A stretch of 28,544 nt of DNA from Candidatus Enterococcus ferrettii (GTDB taxonomy: Bacteria > Bacillota > Bacilli > Lactobacillales > Enterococcaceae): positions 1 to 28,544 of the forward strand of contig NZ_JAFREL010000107.1 of NCBI RefSeq assembly GCF_017377655.1. Reading direction: 5' to 3'. A program made the translations under genes and the position numbers. Below, piece by piece: positions 19,631 to 27,837 of the stretch. The notes under the pieces were generated by a model. The model did not search any database. It was not told the DNA's origin and saw only the letters and a list, made by a program, of their open reading frames with translations. Every line of letters begins with the position of its first letter. Position 1 is the stretch's first letter.

Positions 19631-20237
19631 ATTTATGTCGTCTAATAAAACAATATTCGTCATAGGGAACATTGGGGCTGTGATGAGTTTCCACCAGTTC
19701 AAAGCCGAAATGCTGATAAATGGGGATATTGCTTTCAGTCATAGTCTCTAAAACGATATCTTGCCCCTTGGTTTGGCATTCTGTAAGAATAGGTGTCAGC
19801 ATTTTCCGCAAGGCACCGGTTCCTTTGGCTTCTTTAGCAACAGCGACTTGGCAGAGGTAGTAAGCATTTTTAGTATATTTTTTATGCCAACGAGTGTGAA
19901 TTTCAGTAATCAATTTATTTTTTTCCAGAAGAAGCTTCTGTTCCAGCTTGGGCATTTTTCTAAATGGGTTTGGGGTAGCTAAGCTATAAAATAGTTGGTG
20001 GGGCAGTGAAAATTTTTTCAAAGGAATGCCGGCCATTGCTCCAAGTAAAGGATCTTGATAAAGATAAATATCGCCATACTTTAAAAATATAGCGGTTTGG
20101 GCAGTCACTAAAGCAGTCAATGTTTCTTTGGGGGCAGCTAAATCTTGTGACAAAAAATTAAAGTGTTCCAGCCCCCAAAAACGATCAACTATAAAATCAG
20201 TAATGACTGGCAAATCTTCCATTTGTGCTCTTCTCAT
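19629..20237 (-). CDS. GNAT-family N-acetyltransferase
   Basis: 202 residues. The coenzyme A motif is VAVAKEAKGTGALRKML (about 131-147), where GTGALR departs slightly from the usual GxGxG/A pattern; the last block is SNIPIYQHFGFELVETHHSPN. The N-terminal half (FWGLEHFNFLSQDL and a basic helix with PNPFRKMPKLEQKLLLEKNK) is variable and gives no substrate clue. The start at 20237 is chosen because AGGAG precedes it by 7 bases; the codon at 20252 lies within that site. It diverges from the Rgg-like gene at 20346, which may control it. Confidence 0.8.
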   Translation of the reverse strand: MRRAQMEDLPVITDFIVDRFWGLEHFNFLSQDLAAPKETLTALVTAQTAIFLKYGDIYLYQDPLLGAMAGIPLKKFSLPHQLFYSLATPNPFRKMPKLEQKLLLEKNKLITEIHTRWHKKYTKNAYYLCQVAVAKEAKGTGALRKMLTPILTECQTKGQDIVLETMTESNIPIYQHFGFELVETHHSPNVPYDEYCFIRRHK

Positions 20238-20302
20238 AAGTGATCTCCTCATTTCTCAGCTTGTTCTTTAATCTTATCTGACCTAAACTAGAGGAGAAGG
20301 AT

Positions 20303-20322
20303 AATTCTACTATAGTGGAATT
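20303..20322 (+). promoter_or_regulatory. Imperfect palindrome upstream of the Rgg-like gene
   Basis: ATTCTACTATAGTGGAAT and its flanking A/T make a 20-bp near-palindrome with two mismatching positions, in the divergent region and 24 bases before the Rgg-like ATG. TATAGT within it, or GATAAT just upstream (20300-20305), could be a -10 box. It is a plausible operator for the Rgg-like protein. Confidence 0.45.
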
Positions 20323-20345
20323 TTTAAATAGAAAAGGGTGATTAA

Positions 20346-21329
20346 ATGGAGGGAAAGCTTTTTCGGCAGCTGCGTAAAGAGCGCGGCTTAAGTATGCAGG
20401 AGCTTGCCAATGAGTGGAACAGTGTGGCTTTTATCAGCAAATTTGAAAAAGGAAATACAAATATCAGCTTTAAGCGTTTTGAACAGCTGCTCAATGGCAT
20501 TAATGTGACGATGGAAGAATTTTTGTATTTGCGTTCTCAAGCGGAAGAACAGTCGGTGTACAATTATCTGTCTGACCATCCCTTTTATTTATCCGGAAAG
20601 TTTGTTGCTTATCTGGATCAGATTTTTCACTGCAACCATCTAGCGAATAAATCTGGGGATTTTGCCAAAGGCCAAGAAGAGATGAGACAGCTGGAGAAGG
20701 CAATTGCCCAGGAGACCAATTGGGGCAAATTTTTAGGAATTCTCTGTCAACTGCTGGTATTGAACTATCAAGTGAATGAAGAGGGAAAAGCGGGGAAAAC
20801 AGTTGATTTGGATCATTTGTTTAAGCAATCCCACACGCTCTCAGCGCCGATTGTCAGCTATTTGTACAAGATAGATAATTGGGGTGTTTTTGAAGTGATG
20901 CTGTTTCGTTTTTTTCAATTTAGCTTTCCAGTAGAAACTACTAGGCAGTTGCTGCGAACGGCAGTTGCCCGAACGAAAAAGCAAGAGGGATTGCAGGCGA
21001 TGCAAGGTATGCGTTTTGAACTACTTTTCGGTACCTGTACCACTTTTATTAATTTCCAAAAGCTTTCTTGGGCACAAGAGGTGCTGAAGGAAGCCGAGGA
21101 ATTGTTGTATGATCAGGGGGATTTGCTGAATAGCAGCAAGCTGCTGTTTTATCAAGGCTGGCTGAAAATTGCTTCTGGCTCCGTTGAGATGGGCAAGCAA
21201 AAATGTGACCAGGCACTTTCCATTTTTCGAATTTTGCAGCAGCCAGAAATGCAGCAGGAATACAGTGACCTCTTTTCGACGATTTTGAAAAATCGTGAGG
21301 AGCCCAATAATTGTCTGGTATTTGCTTAA
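20346..21329 (+). CDS. Rgg/GadR/MutR-type transcriptional regulator
   Basis: 327 residues. The N-terminal XRE-type domain (about 5-62) has the Rgg wording: LFRQLRKERGLSMQELANEW, VAFISKFEKGNTNISFKRFEQLLNGINVTMEEFLYL. The remaining 260 residues are all-helical and repeat-like (Rgg/TPR-like), the region that binds short peptides in Rgg and PlcR-type sensors. AAAGGGTG lies about 7 bases before the ATG. I find no short hydrophobic peptide gene beside it, so it may not be a peptide-pheromone sensor. It diverges from a GNAT gene across a palindrome and ends opposite the minus-strand FMN_bind gene. Confidence 0.83.
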   Translation: MEGKLFRQLRKERGLSMQELANEWNSVAFISKFEKGNTNISFKRFEQLLNGINVTMEEFLYLRSQAEEQSVYNYLSDHPFYLSGKFVAYLDQIFHCNHLANKSGDFAKGQEEMRQLEKAIAQETNWGKFLGILCQLLVLNYQVNEEGKAGKTVDLDHLFKQSHTLSAPIVSYLYKIDNWGVFEVMLFRFFQFSFPVETTRQLLRTAVARTKKQEGLQAMQGMRFELLFGTCTTFINFQKLSWAQEVLKEAEELLYDQGDLLNSSKLLFYQGWLKIASGSVEMGKQKCDQALSIFRILQQPEMQQEYSDLFSTILKNREEPNNCLVFA

Positions 21330-21364
21330 AAAAGCTGTTATTAAGAAGACTCTTAACAACAGCT
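21327..21364 (-). terminator. Terminator of the flavodoxin operon
   Basis: AGCTGTT-A-TTAAGA (21333-21346) and TCTTAA-C-AACAGCT (21351-21364) form a 13-bp stem with one mismatch. Read on the minus strand it is followed by a T-run (As at 21328-21333), so it ends the operon coming from 22777; it also sits just past the plus-strand Rgg-like gene. Confidence 0.78.
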
Positions 21365-21370
21365 CGAAGA

Positions 21371-21745
21371 CTATTTAGTCAATGCATTTTCGCAAGCCTT
21401 GAGAATTGCTTGGCTGCTCATGGTTGCTCCGCTGATGGCATCTACCTGCAAGGATTGCTTGTCAACGATTTCCGAAGCAATTGTCTCGGCTTTTTTGCCT
21501 AAGCCAGTTTGATGTTCCGTAATTTGAACCGCAGAAATCTTTCCTTCAGCGATGGTTACGTTGACTTTAGCAATCACTGGTTTGAGGCTCGCTTCACCAG
21601 AATAGGTGCCATCAGGCAATTCTCGAGGGTCAACTTTAGCGATTGCTACATTCTTCAGCATACTTTTTGAATAAATAGTTGCTCCAAAGAAAATGAGGCA
21701 TCCGGCAGCAAGTACAATAATCAGCCCGGTTACTAATTTAGACAT
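21371..21745 (-). CDS. Membrane-anchored FMN_bind-domain protein
   Basis: 124 residues: an N-terminal membrane helix (about 4-25) or uncleaved signal anchor, then an extracytoplasmic FMN-binding domain with DGTYSGEA, VNVTIAEGKISAVQITEHQTG and DAISGATMSSQAIL. Thr108 of the SGAT motif (105-108) is the expected site for covalent FMN attachment by ApbE, as in NqrC and RnfG and in flavinylated extracellular reductases. The start is the ATG at 21745; a TTG at 21754 overlaps the flavodoxin stop region and is less likely. GGAG lies 10 bases upstream. It overlaps the flavodoxin gene by 8 bases, so the two are translationally coupled. Confidence 0.83.
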   Translation of the reverse strand: MSKLVTGLIIVLAAGCLIFFGATIYSKSMLKNVAIAKVDPRELPDGTYSGEASLKPVIAKVNVTIAEGKISAVQITEHQTGLGKKAETIASEIVDKQSLQVDAISGATMSSQAILKACENALTK

Positions 21746-22274
21746 AGGCCTCAAGCTCCTTTTTTACGTAATCAATAAGTGGAGCAATCGTTTCTTCAGC
21801 AGTAAAGTCAATTTGCTGATTATAAGTAGCCAAAAATTCTCGATCTTCCTCATTTGGCTGCACACTTATTTTTTTCTCAGCATCTTTTTTCTTGAATGCC
21901 ATCATTAGTCGGTGCATTTTTGATAATCGACCATAGTCAATTCCACCACGTAAATGAAAAATTTTAGTATTCTGTAATTGCTCTTTACTTAAGTTGTTGT
22001 TCAATATTGGACTATAATCCGTGACTTTAGGATCGGCTAACCCCACAGTGAACAAAATTAACTTTTCTCCTGAATGTTCCTTCAACAGCTTAAATCCTTT
22101 AATTCCACTAGCATACAACCCACCACCGAAAATCAGCCATTCATAATTTTGCAGCTGTTCTTTAGTAGTTTTAGCTGCATCCAATAAAGGAGCCTGCAAG
22201 CTTTCGGCAATCCATTGAGCATATTGCTGTGTGGTTCCATAATGTGAACCATAAATTACTGCGACTTTTTCCAT
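21738..22274 (-). CDS. Flavodoxin-domain protein
   Basis: 178 residues. The FMN phosphate-binding loop YGSHYGTTQQYAQWIAE (residues 8-24), the FGGGLYASGIKGF loop and the FTVGLADP strand mark the flavodoxin fold. The remainder (FHLRGGIDYGRLSKMHRLMM) matches the flavodoxin-like group that includes HemG and many Firmicute electron carriers. With no heme gene nearby it is more likely a cytosolic electron carrier than a protoporphyrinogen oxidase. It shares an operon with the FMN_bind protein and MarR regulator and could pass electrons to the membrane flavoprotein; that link is inference. Confidence 0.8.
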   Translation of the reverse strand: MEKVAVIYGSHYGTTQQYAQWIAESLQAPLLDAAKTTKEQLQNYEWLIFGGGLYASGIKGFKLLKEHSGEKLILFTVGLADPKVTDYSPILNNNLSKEQLQNTKIFHLRGGIDYGRLSKMHRLMMAFKKKDAEKKISVQPNEEDREFLATYNQQIDFTAEETIAPLIDYVKKELEAYV

Positions 22275-22291
22275 TTAACTTCCACCTCTCC

Positions 22292-22777
22292 TTATTCAAA
22301 TGCCAATTGTTCTAGTTCTTCTACTCCTTCATACAGCTTCATAAAAATAATAAAAAATTGTTCGACTTCTTCGTCGGAATAGCCTTCAAATAGTCGTCCA
22401 AGAGCTGTGCTGTGCAGGGCAGCTACCTTGGCAAAATAGTCTACCCCTTCAGGCGTAATAGTCAGAAGTGACTTCCGTTTATCATGGGTACTCTGTTTGA
22501 TCTTTACTAGCTGTTTCTTCTCTAAAGACAAGGCTAGTTTTTTTGCGGTTTGGCGAGAACTGCCTAATAGCTCCCCGATTTGAGTCAAGGTCAAGCCCTC
22601 TTCGGGTGAATTTTTCACCATGGTCAGCAGCATAAATTGCTTTAAGGTAACAGCTGGATCAAGTTTGTCAAAGGAAGTCTGCAGACGATTGCCTAAGATA
22701 AACAGGCTGGAAAAGATTGCTCGTTGTTGGGAATCTCGATTTTTACTAAAGGTTTCAATCAAATGATGGATATCCAT
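22292..22777 (-). CDS. MarR-family transcriptional regulator
   Basis: 161 residues with a MarR winged helix-turn-helix: LKQFMLLTMVKNSPEEGLTLTQIGELLGSSRQTAKKLALSLEKKQLVKI and the wing DKRKSLLTITPEG (about residues 45-112). N- and C-terminal helices form the dimer. GAGGAGG lies 5 bases before the ATG at 22777. It heads a three-gene operon with the flavodoxin and FMN_bind genes and most likely represses it through the 12-bp palindrome at 22794. Many MarR proteins respond to oxidants or phenolic compounds; the effector here is unknown. Confidence 0.87.
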   Translation of the reverse strand: MDIHHLIETFSKNRDSQQRAIFSSLFILGNRLQTSFDKLDPAVTLKQFMLLTMVKNSPEEGLTLTQIGELLGSSRQTAKKLALSLEKKQLVKIKQSTHDKRKSLLTITPEGVDYFAKVAALHSTALGRLFEGYSDEEVEQFFIIFMKLYEGVEELEQLAFE

Positions 22778-22793
22778 AATAGCCTCCTCTTGA

Positions 22794-22817
22794 GTAACTA
22801 GTTACCTTTTTAGTATA
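22794..22817 (-). promoter_or_regulatory. MarR operon promoter and palindromic operator
   Basis: On the minus strand TG-T-TATACT (-10 at 22812-22817) is an extended -10 box. A perfect palindrome GTAACTAGTTAC (22794-22805) covers the expected start point, typical of autorepression by a MarR dimer. Confidence 0.75.
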
Positions 22818-22940
22818 ACATGGACAAAAGCAGAGAAAAATACGTCGCAGGTCCTAATTAGATAAGTAGGTGCTGTTTTTTAATAAATCAAAAAGAAACA
22901 CATGTCCCAATAATTATACGAACAAACTTTCGCTTTGTTA

Positions 22941-22964
22941 TGGTAAAATAGATAGGATCGGAGG
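22941..22964 (+). promoter_or_regulatory. Extended -10 promoter and RBS of the yhaONM operon
   Basis: TG-G-TAAAAT (22941-22949) is an extended -10 box; GGAGG (22960-22964) lies 8 bases before the ATG at 22973. No good -35 is visible. Confidence 0.55.
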
Positions 22965-22972
22965 CGAAAGCA

Positions 22973-24169
22973 ATGAAATTTTTACACGCAGCAGATTTGC
23001 ACCTGGACCGTTCTTTTGAGGGACTGATCGATGTAGCAGATAGCTTTCAACCTTATTTATTGCAGGCAAATCAGCAAATGCTGACAAATTTAGTCGATAC
23101 AGCAATTAAAGAGACGGTTGATTTTGTCTTATTGGCTGGTGATACATTTCATCAGAATCGGCCAACATTAAAAACACAGCGCTATTTCTTTTCTGAGATG
23201 GAACGTCTGCAGCAAGCAGAGATTCCAGTTTTTATGAATTTTGGCAATCATGATTATTATCAAGCAGAGCGTTACTGGTTTACCTTTCCAGACAATATCG
23301 TTTTATTTACAAAAGAAACAGTGGAAACCAAACGCTTTACTACTAAAGCGGGAGAGGATGTAGCTGTCAGCAGCTTCAGCTTTCAACATCCGACGATTGA
23401 ACAGGAGATGCTCCCACAGTTTCCAGTGAAAAATAGCGGCACCTTTCATATAGGAATGTATCATGGTGGACAAATGCCCTATGCCCCTTTTACTGTAGCC
23501 AAGCTCATTGAAAAGGGGTATGACTACTGGGCTTTGGGGCATATTCATGTACCACAGATCCTATCGGAGCATCCATGGATTGTTTATCCAGGAACACCAC
23601 AGGGGCATACCCAGAAAGAAACGCAGTTGTCTGGTATTCAATTAGTGGAGAAAAGCGATGGGTTCGTAAAAGTACGTTCTATCCCCATTGCAGAGGTTCA
23701 ATGGAAAAAACAACGGGTCTCTTTGGCTCATGTCCGCAATAATCCTCAACTTTTTCAAGCGGTGAAGGAACAGGTGCAGTTTTCTCAGCCGACTTTATTG
23801 CAAATCGAGCTAACCGATGGTGAAACACTCGGATCAGAATTGAGGTATCAGGTGGCATCTAGTGAACTGCGAATGATTTTGCAGGAAGAATTACCTGAAC
23901 AGATTTTTTTGTGGCAGCTGACAATGACAGATACCTCAGAAGAGCGACCGTATTTAGCAGTGGATGAAGTGTTAGTGGATCAGCTCTTGACAACCTATGA
24001 AGAGCCGCAAGTTTTTCAAGCGCTGCTGCAGGAGTTAGATCAAAATCCTGCGATTCATCCGTTGTTAACCAATCAGTTTAAACAAGAGGTTATTGAAGAA
24101 CTAGCTCAAACATTGAAGGAATCATATCGTTTTAGAAAACCTGTTTCTTCAGATGAGACGAATAGATAA
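22973..24169 (+). CDS. yhaO: SbcD/Mre11-type metallophosphoesterase (YhaO family)
   Basis: 398 residues. The calcineurin-like nuclease motifs are complete: Asp8 and His10 (AADLHLD), Asp57 (GDTFH), Asn92-His93-Asp94 (GNHDYY), His164 (MYHGG), and His190/His192 (GHIH), which together bind two metals; a cap region follows PGTPQGHTQKE. It matches B. subtilis YhaO, the SbcD-like DNA repair exonuclease partner of YhaN. The next gene starts 15 bases downstream, so the two form the usual Mre11/Rad50-like pair. The C-terminal 150 residues are the less conserved capping and partner-binding part. YhaM, an exoribonuclease, completes the operon. Confidence 0.9.
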   Translation: MKFLHAADLHLDRSFEGLIDVADSFQPYLLQANQQMLTNLVDTAIKETVDFVLLAGDTFHQNRPTLKTQRYFFSEMERLQQAEIPVFMNFGNHDYYQAERYWFTFPDNIVLFTKETVETKRFTTKAGEDVAVSSFSFQHPTIEQEMLPQFPVKNSGTFHIGMYHGGQMPYAPFTVAKLIEKGYDYWALGHIHVPQILSEHPWIVYPGTPQGHTQKETQLSGIQLVEKSDGFVKVRSIPIAEVQWKKQRVSLAHVRNNPQLFQAVKEQVQFSQPTLLQIELTDGETLGSELRYQVASSELRMILQEELPEQIFLWQLTMTDTSEERPYLAVDEVLVDQLLTTYEEPQVFQALLQELDQNPAIHPLLTNQFKQEVIEELAQTLKESYRFRKPVSSDETNR

Positions 24170-24184
24170 GGGGGAGAGAGGCTC

Positions 24185-26821
24185 ATGTGGATAAAAAAAG
24201 CAGAGATTACCGGCTTTGGCAAGTGGCGGCAGCAGACATTCTTGTTTGAGTCGAAGAACCAGCTTGTGTATGGGTTAAATGAAGCGGGCAAATCAACTCT
24301 CTATCAATTTATTCAGGCCATGCTGTTTGGTTTTCCTAACAAGCGAAAAAAGGGTCAGGATTACACTCCAGAGGATGGTAGCGGTTATGGCGGACGTTTA
24401 ACGATCCTTACTGATAAATATGGTCAGATTACTATCGAGCGTTATAAAAATAAGAACAAGGGCAAAGCTATTGTTCAGTTGGAAGAGGGGCAGCAGGGAA
24501 CTGAAGAGCTGCTGGAAACGATTCTGTATCCCTTAAATCAGGAGCTTTTTCAACAGGTATTTACCTTTCAGCAGGAGCAGCTGCAGCAGCTGGAATATCT
24601 ACAGGAGGATGCTCTGCATGAGGCTTTAGTTTCATTAGGATTATCCGGCAGCAACCAATTGTTTGAACGAAAAGGCAGTTTGCAAAAAAGATACGAAGCG
24701 ATCTATAAACCCCGTGGGCGTAAGCAAACCTTAAATCAGGCAGTGCAAAACTGGCAGGTTTTACAACAGAAAATTCAGCAAAAGGAAGCTCAGGAGGCAG
24801 ATTTCCAGTCCTTGGTGCGTCAGGCTGATGAATTGCAAATGCAGGTGAGACAGCAGGAAAGTACGCATCAAAAAGCCCAGCAGGAGCAATTGCAGTTGGA
24901 GCAGCAGCGTTTAAACTGGAACAATTACGCAGAATACTTGGCTTTACAGGAGTTAGATTTGACCCAGCAAGGCAGTGAAGAGGACCATCAGCAGCTACAG
25001 GAATTTTATCAAGAGTATCAGCAGCTGAACAAAGAGCTGGAGAAGCTGCAGCAAGCATTGCAGCGACACAGTGGGATGGATCAGCACTCTGCAAAGTATT
25101 ATTTCTATTTAGAGCATGAAGAAAAAATTCAGCAGTTATTAGAGCAAAAGGTTGCGGTTCTCCGCCTACTGGATGAAGAGCAGCGCTTAGCAGTTCAGTT
25201 AGCGCAACAGCAGGCAGCAAACTTCGGTTGGACGGTTGAGCAGCCGCCTCTGCCTTTTTCTGATAATCAGGACATCACTAAATTATTTGGTCCAATCCAG
25301 CAAGGACAAAAGCAAGTCGAAGAGCAATTGATTCGTCTAAAAATTGTTAAAGAACAACGAGATCAGGCAGAAGCTGTTTTGAATCAGTATGAGAAACAAC
25401 ACCCTGAGCTGTTCAATCAGCCAAGACGCAAACCATGGGGCTGGTTAGCAGCAGGTGCCTCCCTTATAGCAGCTTTTCTACTGCCGCCACCTTGGCGTTA
25501 TGGTTTAGTTGTACTTTCGGCATTAAGTATCCTGTGGGGATTGCGCAAGCCTAATTTGACTGTCAGCAAAGAAACCTGGCAGGAAAAGCTGGGGCAGCTG
25601 GATATTTACGAAGGACAGTTGGCAGAGTTAGAAGGAAAGCTGTCACAGCAGGAACAACAGCAGCAAATGCTTCAGCAGCAATTGCAGCAAGAGCTGCGTC
25701 GCCGTCGACTACCGCTGAGGGAGTCTGAGCTGGAGATCCAGCAAGTGAATCAAGCTGCACAGCAATTTTTAGCTCAGCAGGAGCAGCAAACGGAGTGGAT
25801 AAAAGCACAGCAAGCCATTCATCAGGAGCTGTTGAAGCAGGAACAGGAATTTAATTTCTTGCAAGAATGGCTACCGCTGCAGGAAAAAAATATAAGTGGA
25901 AAATTTGCAGCGTTGGAGCAGTATGCTAAAGAAATGGAGCAGATTCGTTTTGCCCAGACCTATCAGGAAAATACCATGCTGCAGCAGCGGATGAATGAAA
26001 CTAAAAAACAGCAGCAGCTATTAATTAGTCAGCATCAAGCTTTATTGCGGCAGCTGGGATTGCATTACCCATCTGAGGTTCCAGTCTTTTTGCAACAGCA
26101 GCAGGAATTAAGACAGAAGAAGCAGCGATTGCAGGATTTAACGAGAACCGTGGCACCTTTATTTCCAAAAGCTAGTTCGTTGGAAACAATTGAGGATAAT
26201 TTGCGTATCTTAAGAGGTCGGCAGCAAACGAATCAAGAACACTTGCGCCAATTGCAGGAACAAGAACAGCGTTTGCGTTTGCAGATTGATCAAATGCAAG
26301 CCGACGGAACCTTGGACGCCTGGTATCAGCAAGCCAGTCAACAAAAAGCGGTCGTTAACCAGCTGCTAAAGGAATATACAGCAGCTAAACTGGAAAGTCA
26401 GTTGCTGCAGGATATTGCCACAGAGTTATCGGAGCAGCAGCTTCCCGAATTAATGAAGCAGGCTAGCCGGTACTTCCAAGTTTTAACGGATTATGAGCAG
26501 GCCCGTTTAGATTTTCTAGATGGAATCGTGACGGTGAATCAGCGACCGGTATACAGCTTATCCACTGGGACCAAGGATCAGGTAATTATGGCAATTCGTT
26601 TTGCCTACTTGGCATTGCAAAAGAACCATCCTTGGTGTCCGATCATTATTGATGATGGCTGGCTGCATTATGATCATCAGCGAAAACGGCAATTGGCCAA
26701 GCTATTTGCCGAATTTAGTAAAGATTATCAAATCATCTGTTTGTCATCTGACCAAGAAATGGTAAGCTATTATCAAGAGCTTCACCAACCTGTTTGGGAA
26801 TTGAAGGGAGTTTCACGATGA
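24185..26821 (+). CDS. yhaN: SbcC/Rad50-like AAA ATPase (YhaN family)
   Basis: 878 residues. Walker A is GLNEAGKST (30-38), the signature region is YSLSTGTKDQ (790-799) and the Walker B PIIIDDGWLHYD (819-830). Long glutamine-rich coiled coils fill residues about 150-410 and 460-740, separated by two short membrane-like hydrophobic stretches near 419-455 (WLAAGASLIAAFLL and YGLVVLSALSILW). It pairs with YhaO in a DNA-repair complex in which ATP binding gates the nuclease. Glutamine runs such as QQEQQQQMLQQQLQQ are unusually dense. The start has GGGGGAGAG 7 bases upstream; the stop overlaps yhaM (ATGA). Confidence 0.88.
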   Translation: MWIKKAEITGFGKWRQQTFLFESKNQLVYGLNEAGKSTLYQFIQAMLFGFPNKRKKGQDYTPEDGSGYGGRLTILTDKYGQITIERYKNKNKGKAIVQLEEGQQGTEELLETILYPLNQELFQQVFTFQQEQLQQLEYLQEDALHEALVSLGLSGSNQLFERKGSLQKRYEAIYKPRGRKQTLNQAVQNWQVLQQKIQQKEAQEADFQSLVRQADELQMQVRQQESTHQKAQQEQLQLEQQRLNWNNYAEYLALQELDLTQQGSEEDHQQLQEFYQEYQQLNKELEKLQQALQRHSGMDQHSAKYYFYLEHEEKIQQLLEQKVAVLRLLDEEQRLAVQLAQQQAANFGWTVEQPPLPFSDNQDITKLFGPIQQGQKQVEEQLIRLKIVKEQRDQAEAVLNQYEKQHPELFNQPRRKPWGWLAAGASLIAAFLLPPPWRYGLVVLSALSILWGLRKPNLTVSKETWQEKLGQLDIYEGQLAELEGKLSQQEQQQQMLQQQLQQELRRRRLPLRESELEIQQVNQAAQQFLAQQEQQTEWIKAQQAIHQELLKQEQEFNFLQEWLPLQEKNISGKFAALEQYAKEMEQIRFAQTYQENTMLQQRMNETKKQQQLLISQHQALLRQLGLHYPSEVPVFLQQQQELRQKKQRLQDLTRTVAPLFPKASSLETIEDNLRILRGRQQTNQEHLRQLQEQEQRLRLQIDQMQADGTLDAWYQQASQQKAVVNQLLKEYTAAKLESQLLQDIATELSEQQLPELMKQASRYFQVLTDYEQARLDFLDGIVTVNQRPVYSLSTGTKDQVIMAIRFAYLALQKNHPWCPIIIDDGWLHYDHQRKRQLAKLFAEFSKDYQIICLSSDQEMVSYYQELHQPVWELKGVSR

Positions 26822-27762
26822 AGAAAATTAAAGAATTGACTGTTGATGAGCAATTTGAAATGTACGTATTGATCAAGAATGCCGATGTTCGCTTGGCGAA
26901 AAACGGTAAGAAATTTATCGCCTTTACCTTCCAGGATACTTCTGGCACAGTAGACGGCAAGTTTTGGGATGCTTCAGAGGACGAAATTAAGAAATTTAAA
27001 GCGGGACAAGTCGTTGCCCTAACTGGGAAACGCGAAATCTATCAGGGAAATCCGCAGGTGAAAATTCTGCACCTCCGAGTAACGAAGCCTGAAGAACCTA
27101 GCGATCCAAGCTTATACATGGAGCGCGCACCGATTCGTCGGGAAGAGATGGAAGAAGAAATCAACCAGACATTGTTTGAGATTACCAATGCTCACTGGAA
27201 CCGGATTGTTCGTTTCCTATTAAACAACTATCAAAAGGAATTTTTTGAATACCCTGCAGCTAAACGCAATCACCATGCTTTTGCCGGTGGATTGGCCTAT
27301 CATACGCTGACCATGTTGCGTATCGGAAAATCACTGGTTAAGGAATATCCGCAATTAAATGCTTCGCTGTTGTATGCTGGGATTATTTTGCATGATTTAG
27401 GCAAGGTATTGGAATTGTCAGGTCCTTCTTCGACAGAATATACCGTCGTTGGAAATTTAGTGGGACACTTGGTTTTAGTTGATGAAGAGATCAATAAAGC
27501 TTGTGCGGCGCTGAAAATCAATGATGCCGATGAAGATGTAGTAGTATTGCGCCACATGGTTTTATCTCATCACGGTTTGCTGGAGTATGGTTCTCCAGTA
27601 CGCCCGCGTATTATGGAAGCCGAAATTTTGCATCAAATTGACAACATTGATGCTTCTATGCAAATGCTGTCCAGTGCAGTGAAAAATACGGAACCAGGAA
27701 CGTACACTGAACGTATTTTTGGTATGGATAACCGCAGTTTCTATGTACCAAAGGATATTTAA
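26818..27762 (+). CDS. yhaM: 3'-5' exoribonuclease YhaM
   Basis: 314 residues, the same length as B. subtilis YhaM. The N-terminus is an OB-fold (about 15-90: FIAFTFQDTSGTVDGKFWD and GQVVALTGKREIYQGNPQVKI), followed by an HD phosphohydrolase-type domain (about 150-280) with His152-His153, His192-Asp193 (LHDLGK) and further His residues near LRHMVLSHHG binding metal. It degrades RNA, and single-stranded DNA, from the 3' end in a Mn-dependent way. The ATG at 26818 overlaps the yhaN stop (ATGA) and GGGAG lies 7 bases upstream, so translation is coupled. Confidence 0.92.
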   Translation: MKKIKELTVDEQFEMYVLIKNADVRLAKNGKKFIAFTFQDTSGTVDGKFWDASEDEIKKFKAGQVVALTGKREIYQGNPQVKILHLRVTKPEEPSDPSLYMERAPIRREEMEEEINQTLFEITNAHWNRIVRFLLNNYQKEFFEYPAAKRNHHAFAGGLAYHTLTMLRIGKSLVKEYPQLNASLLYAGIILHDLGKVLELSGPSSTEYTVVGNLVGHLVLVDEEINKACAALKINDADEDVVVLRHMVLSHHGLLEYGSPVRPRIMEAEILHQIDNIDASMQMLSSAVKNTEPGTYTERIFGMDNRSFYVPKDI

Positions 27763-27770
27763 TCGAAAAT

Positions 27771-27810
27771 AGGCGAGAATTCTCTTAGGAGATGCATCGC
27801 CTTTCTTTTT
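27771..27810 (+). terminator. Terminator after yhaM
   Basis: AGGCGA (27771-27776) pairs with TCGCCT (27797-27802), with an inner TCTC/GAGA hairpin, and TTTCTTTTT follows. Confidence 0.75.
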
Positions 27811-27837
27811 ACACAAAAAACAAAGGAGGAACACCGA

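Noticed and set aside
22927..22970. CTTTCGC/GCGAAAG inverted repeat around the yhaO promoter
   Set aside because: The left arm lies upstream of the expected start point, so no RNA hairpin forms, and a 7-bp repeat across 44 bases is unconvincing as an operator.
24561..25220. Long minus-strand reading frame opposite yhaN
   Set aside because: It exists because CAG/CAA glutamine codons rarely give stops on the reverse strand; the protein is low-complexity Ala/Leu/Pro-rich, lacks an RBS, and yhaN is clearly the real gene.
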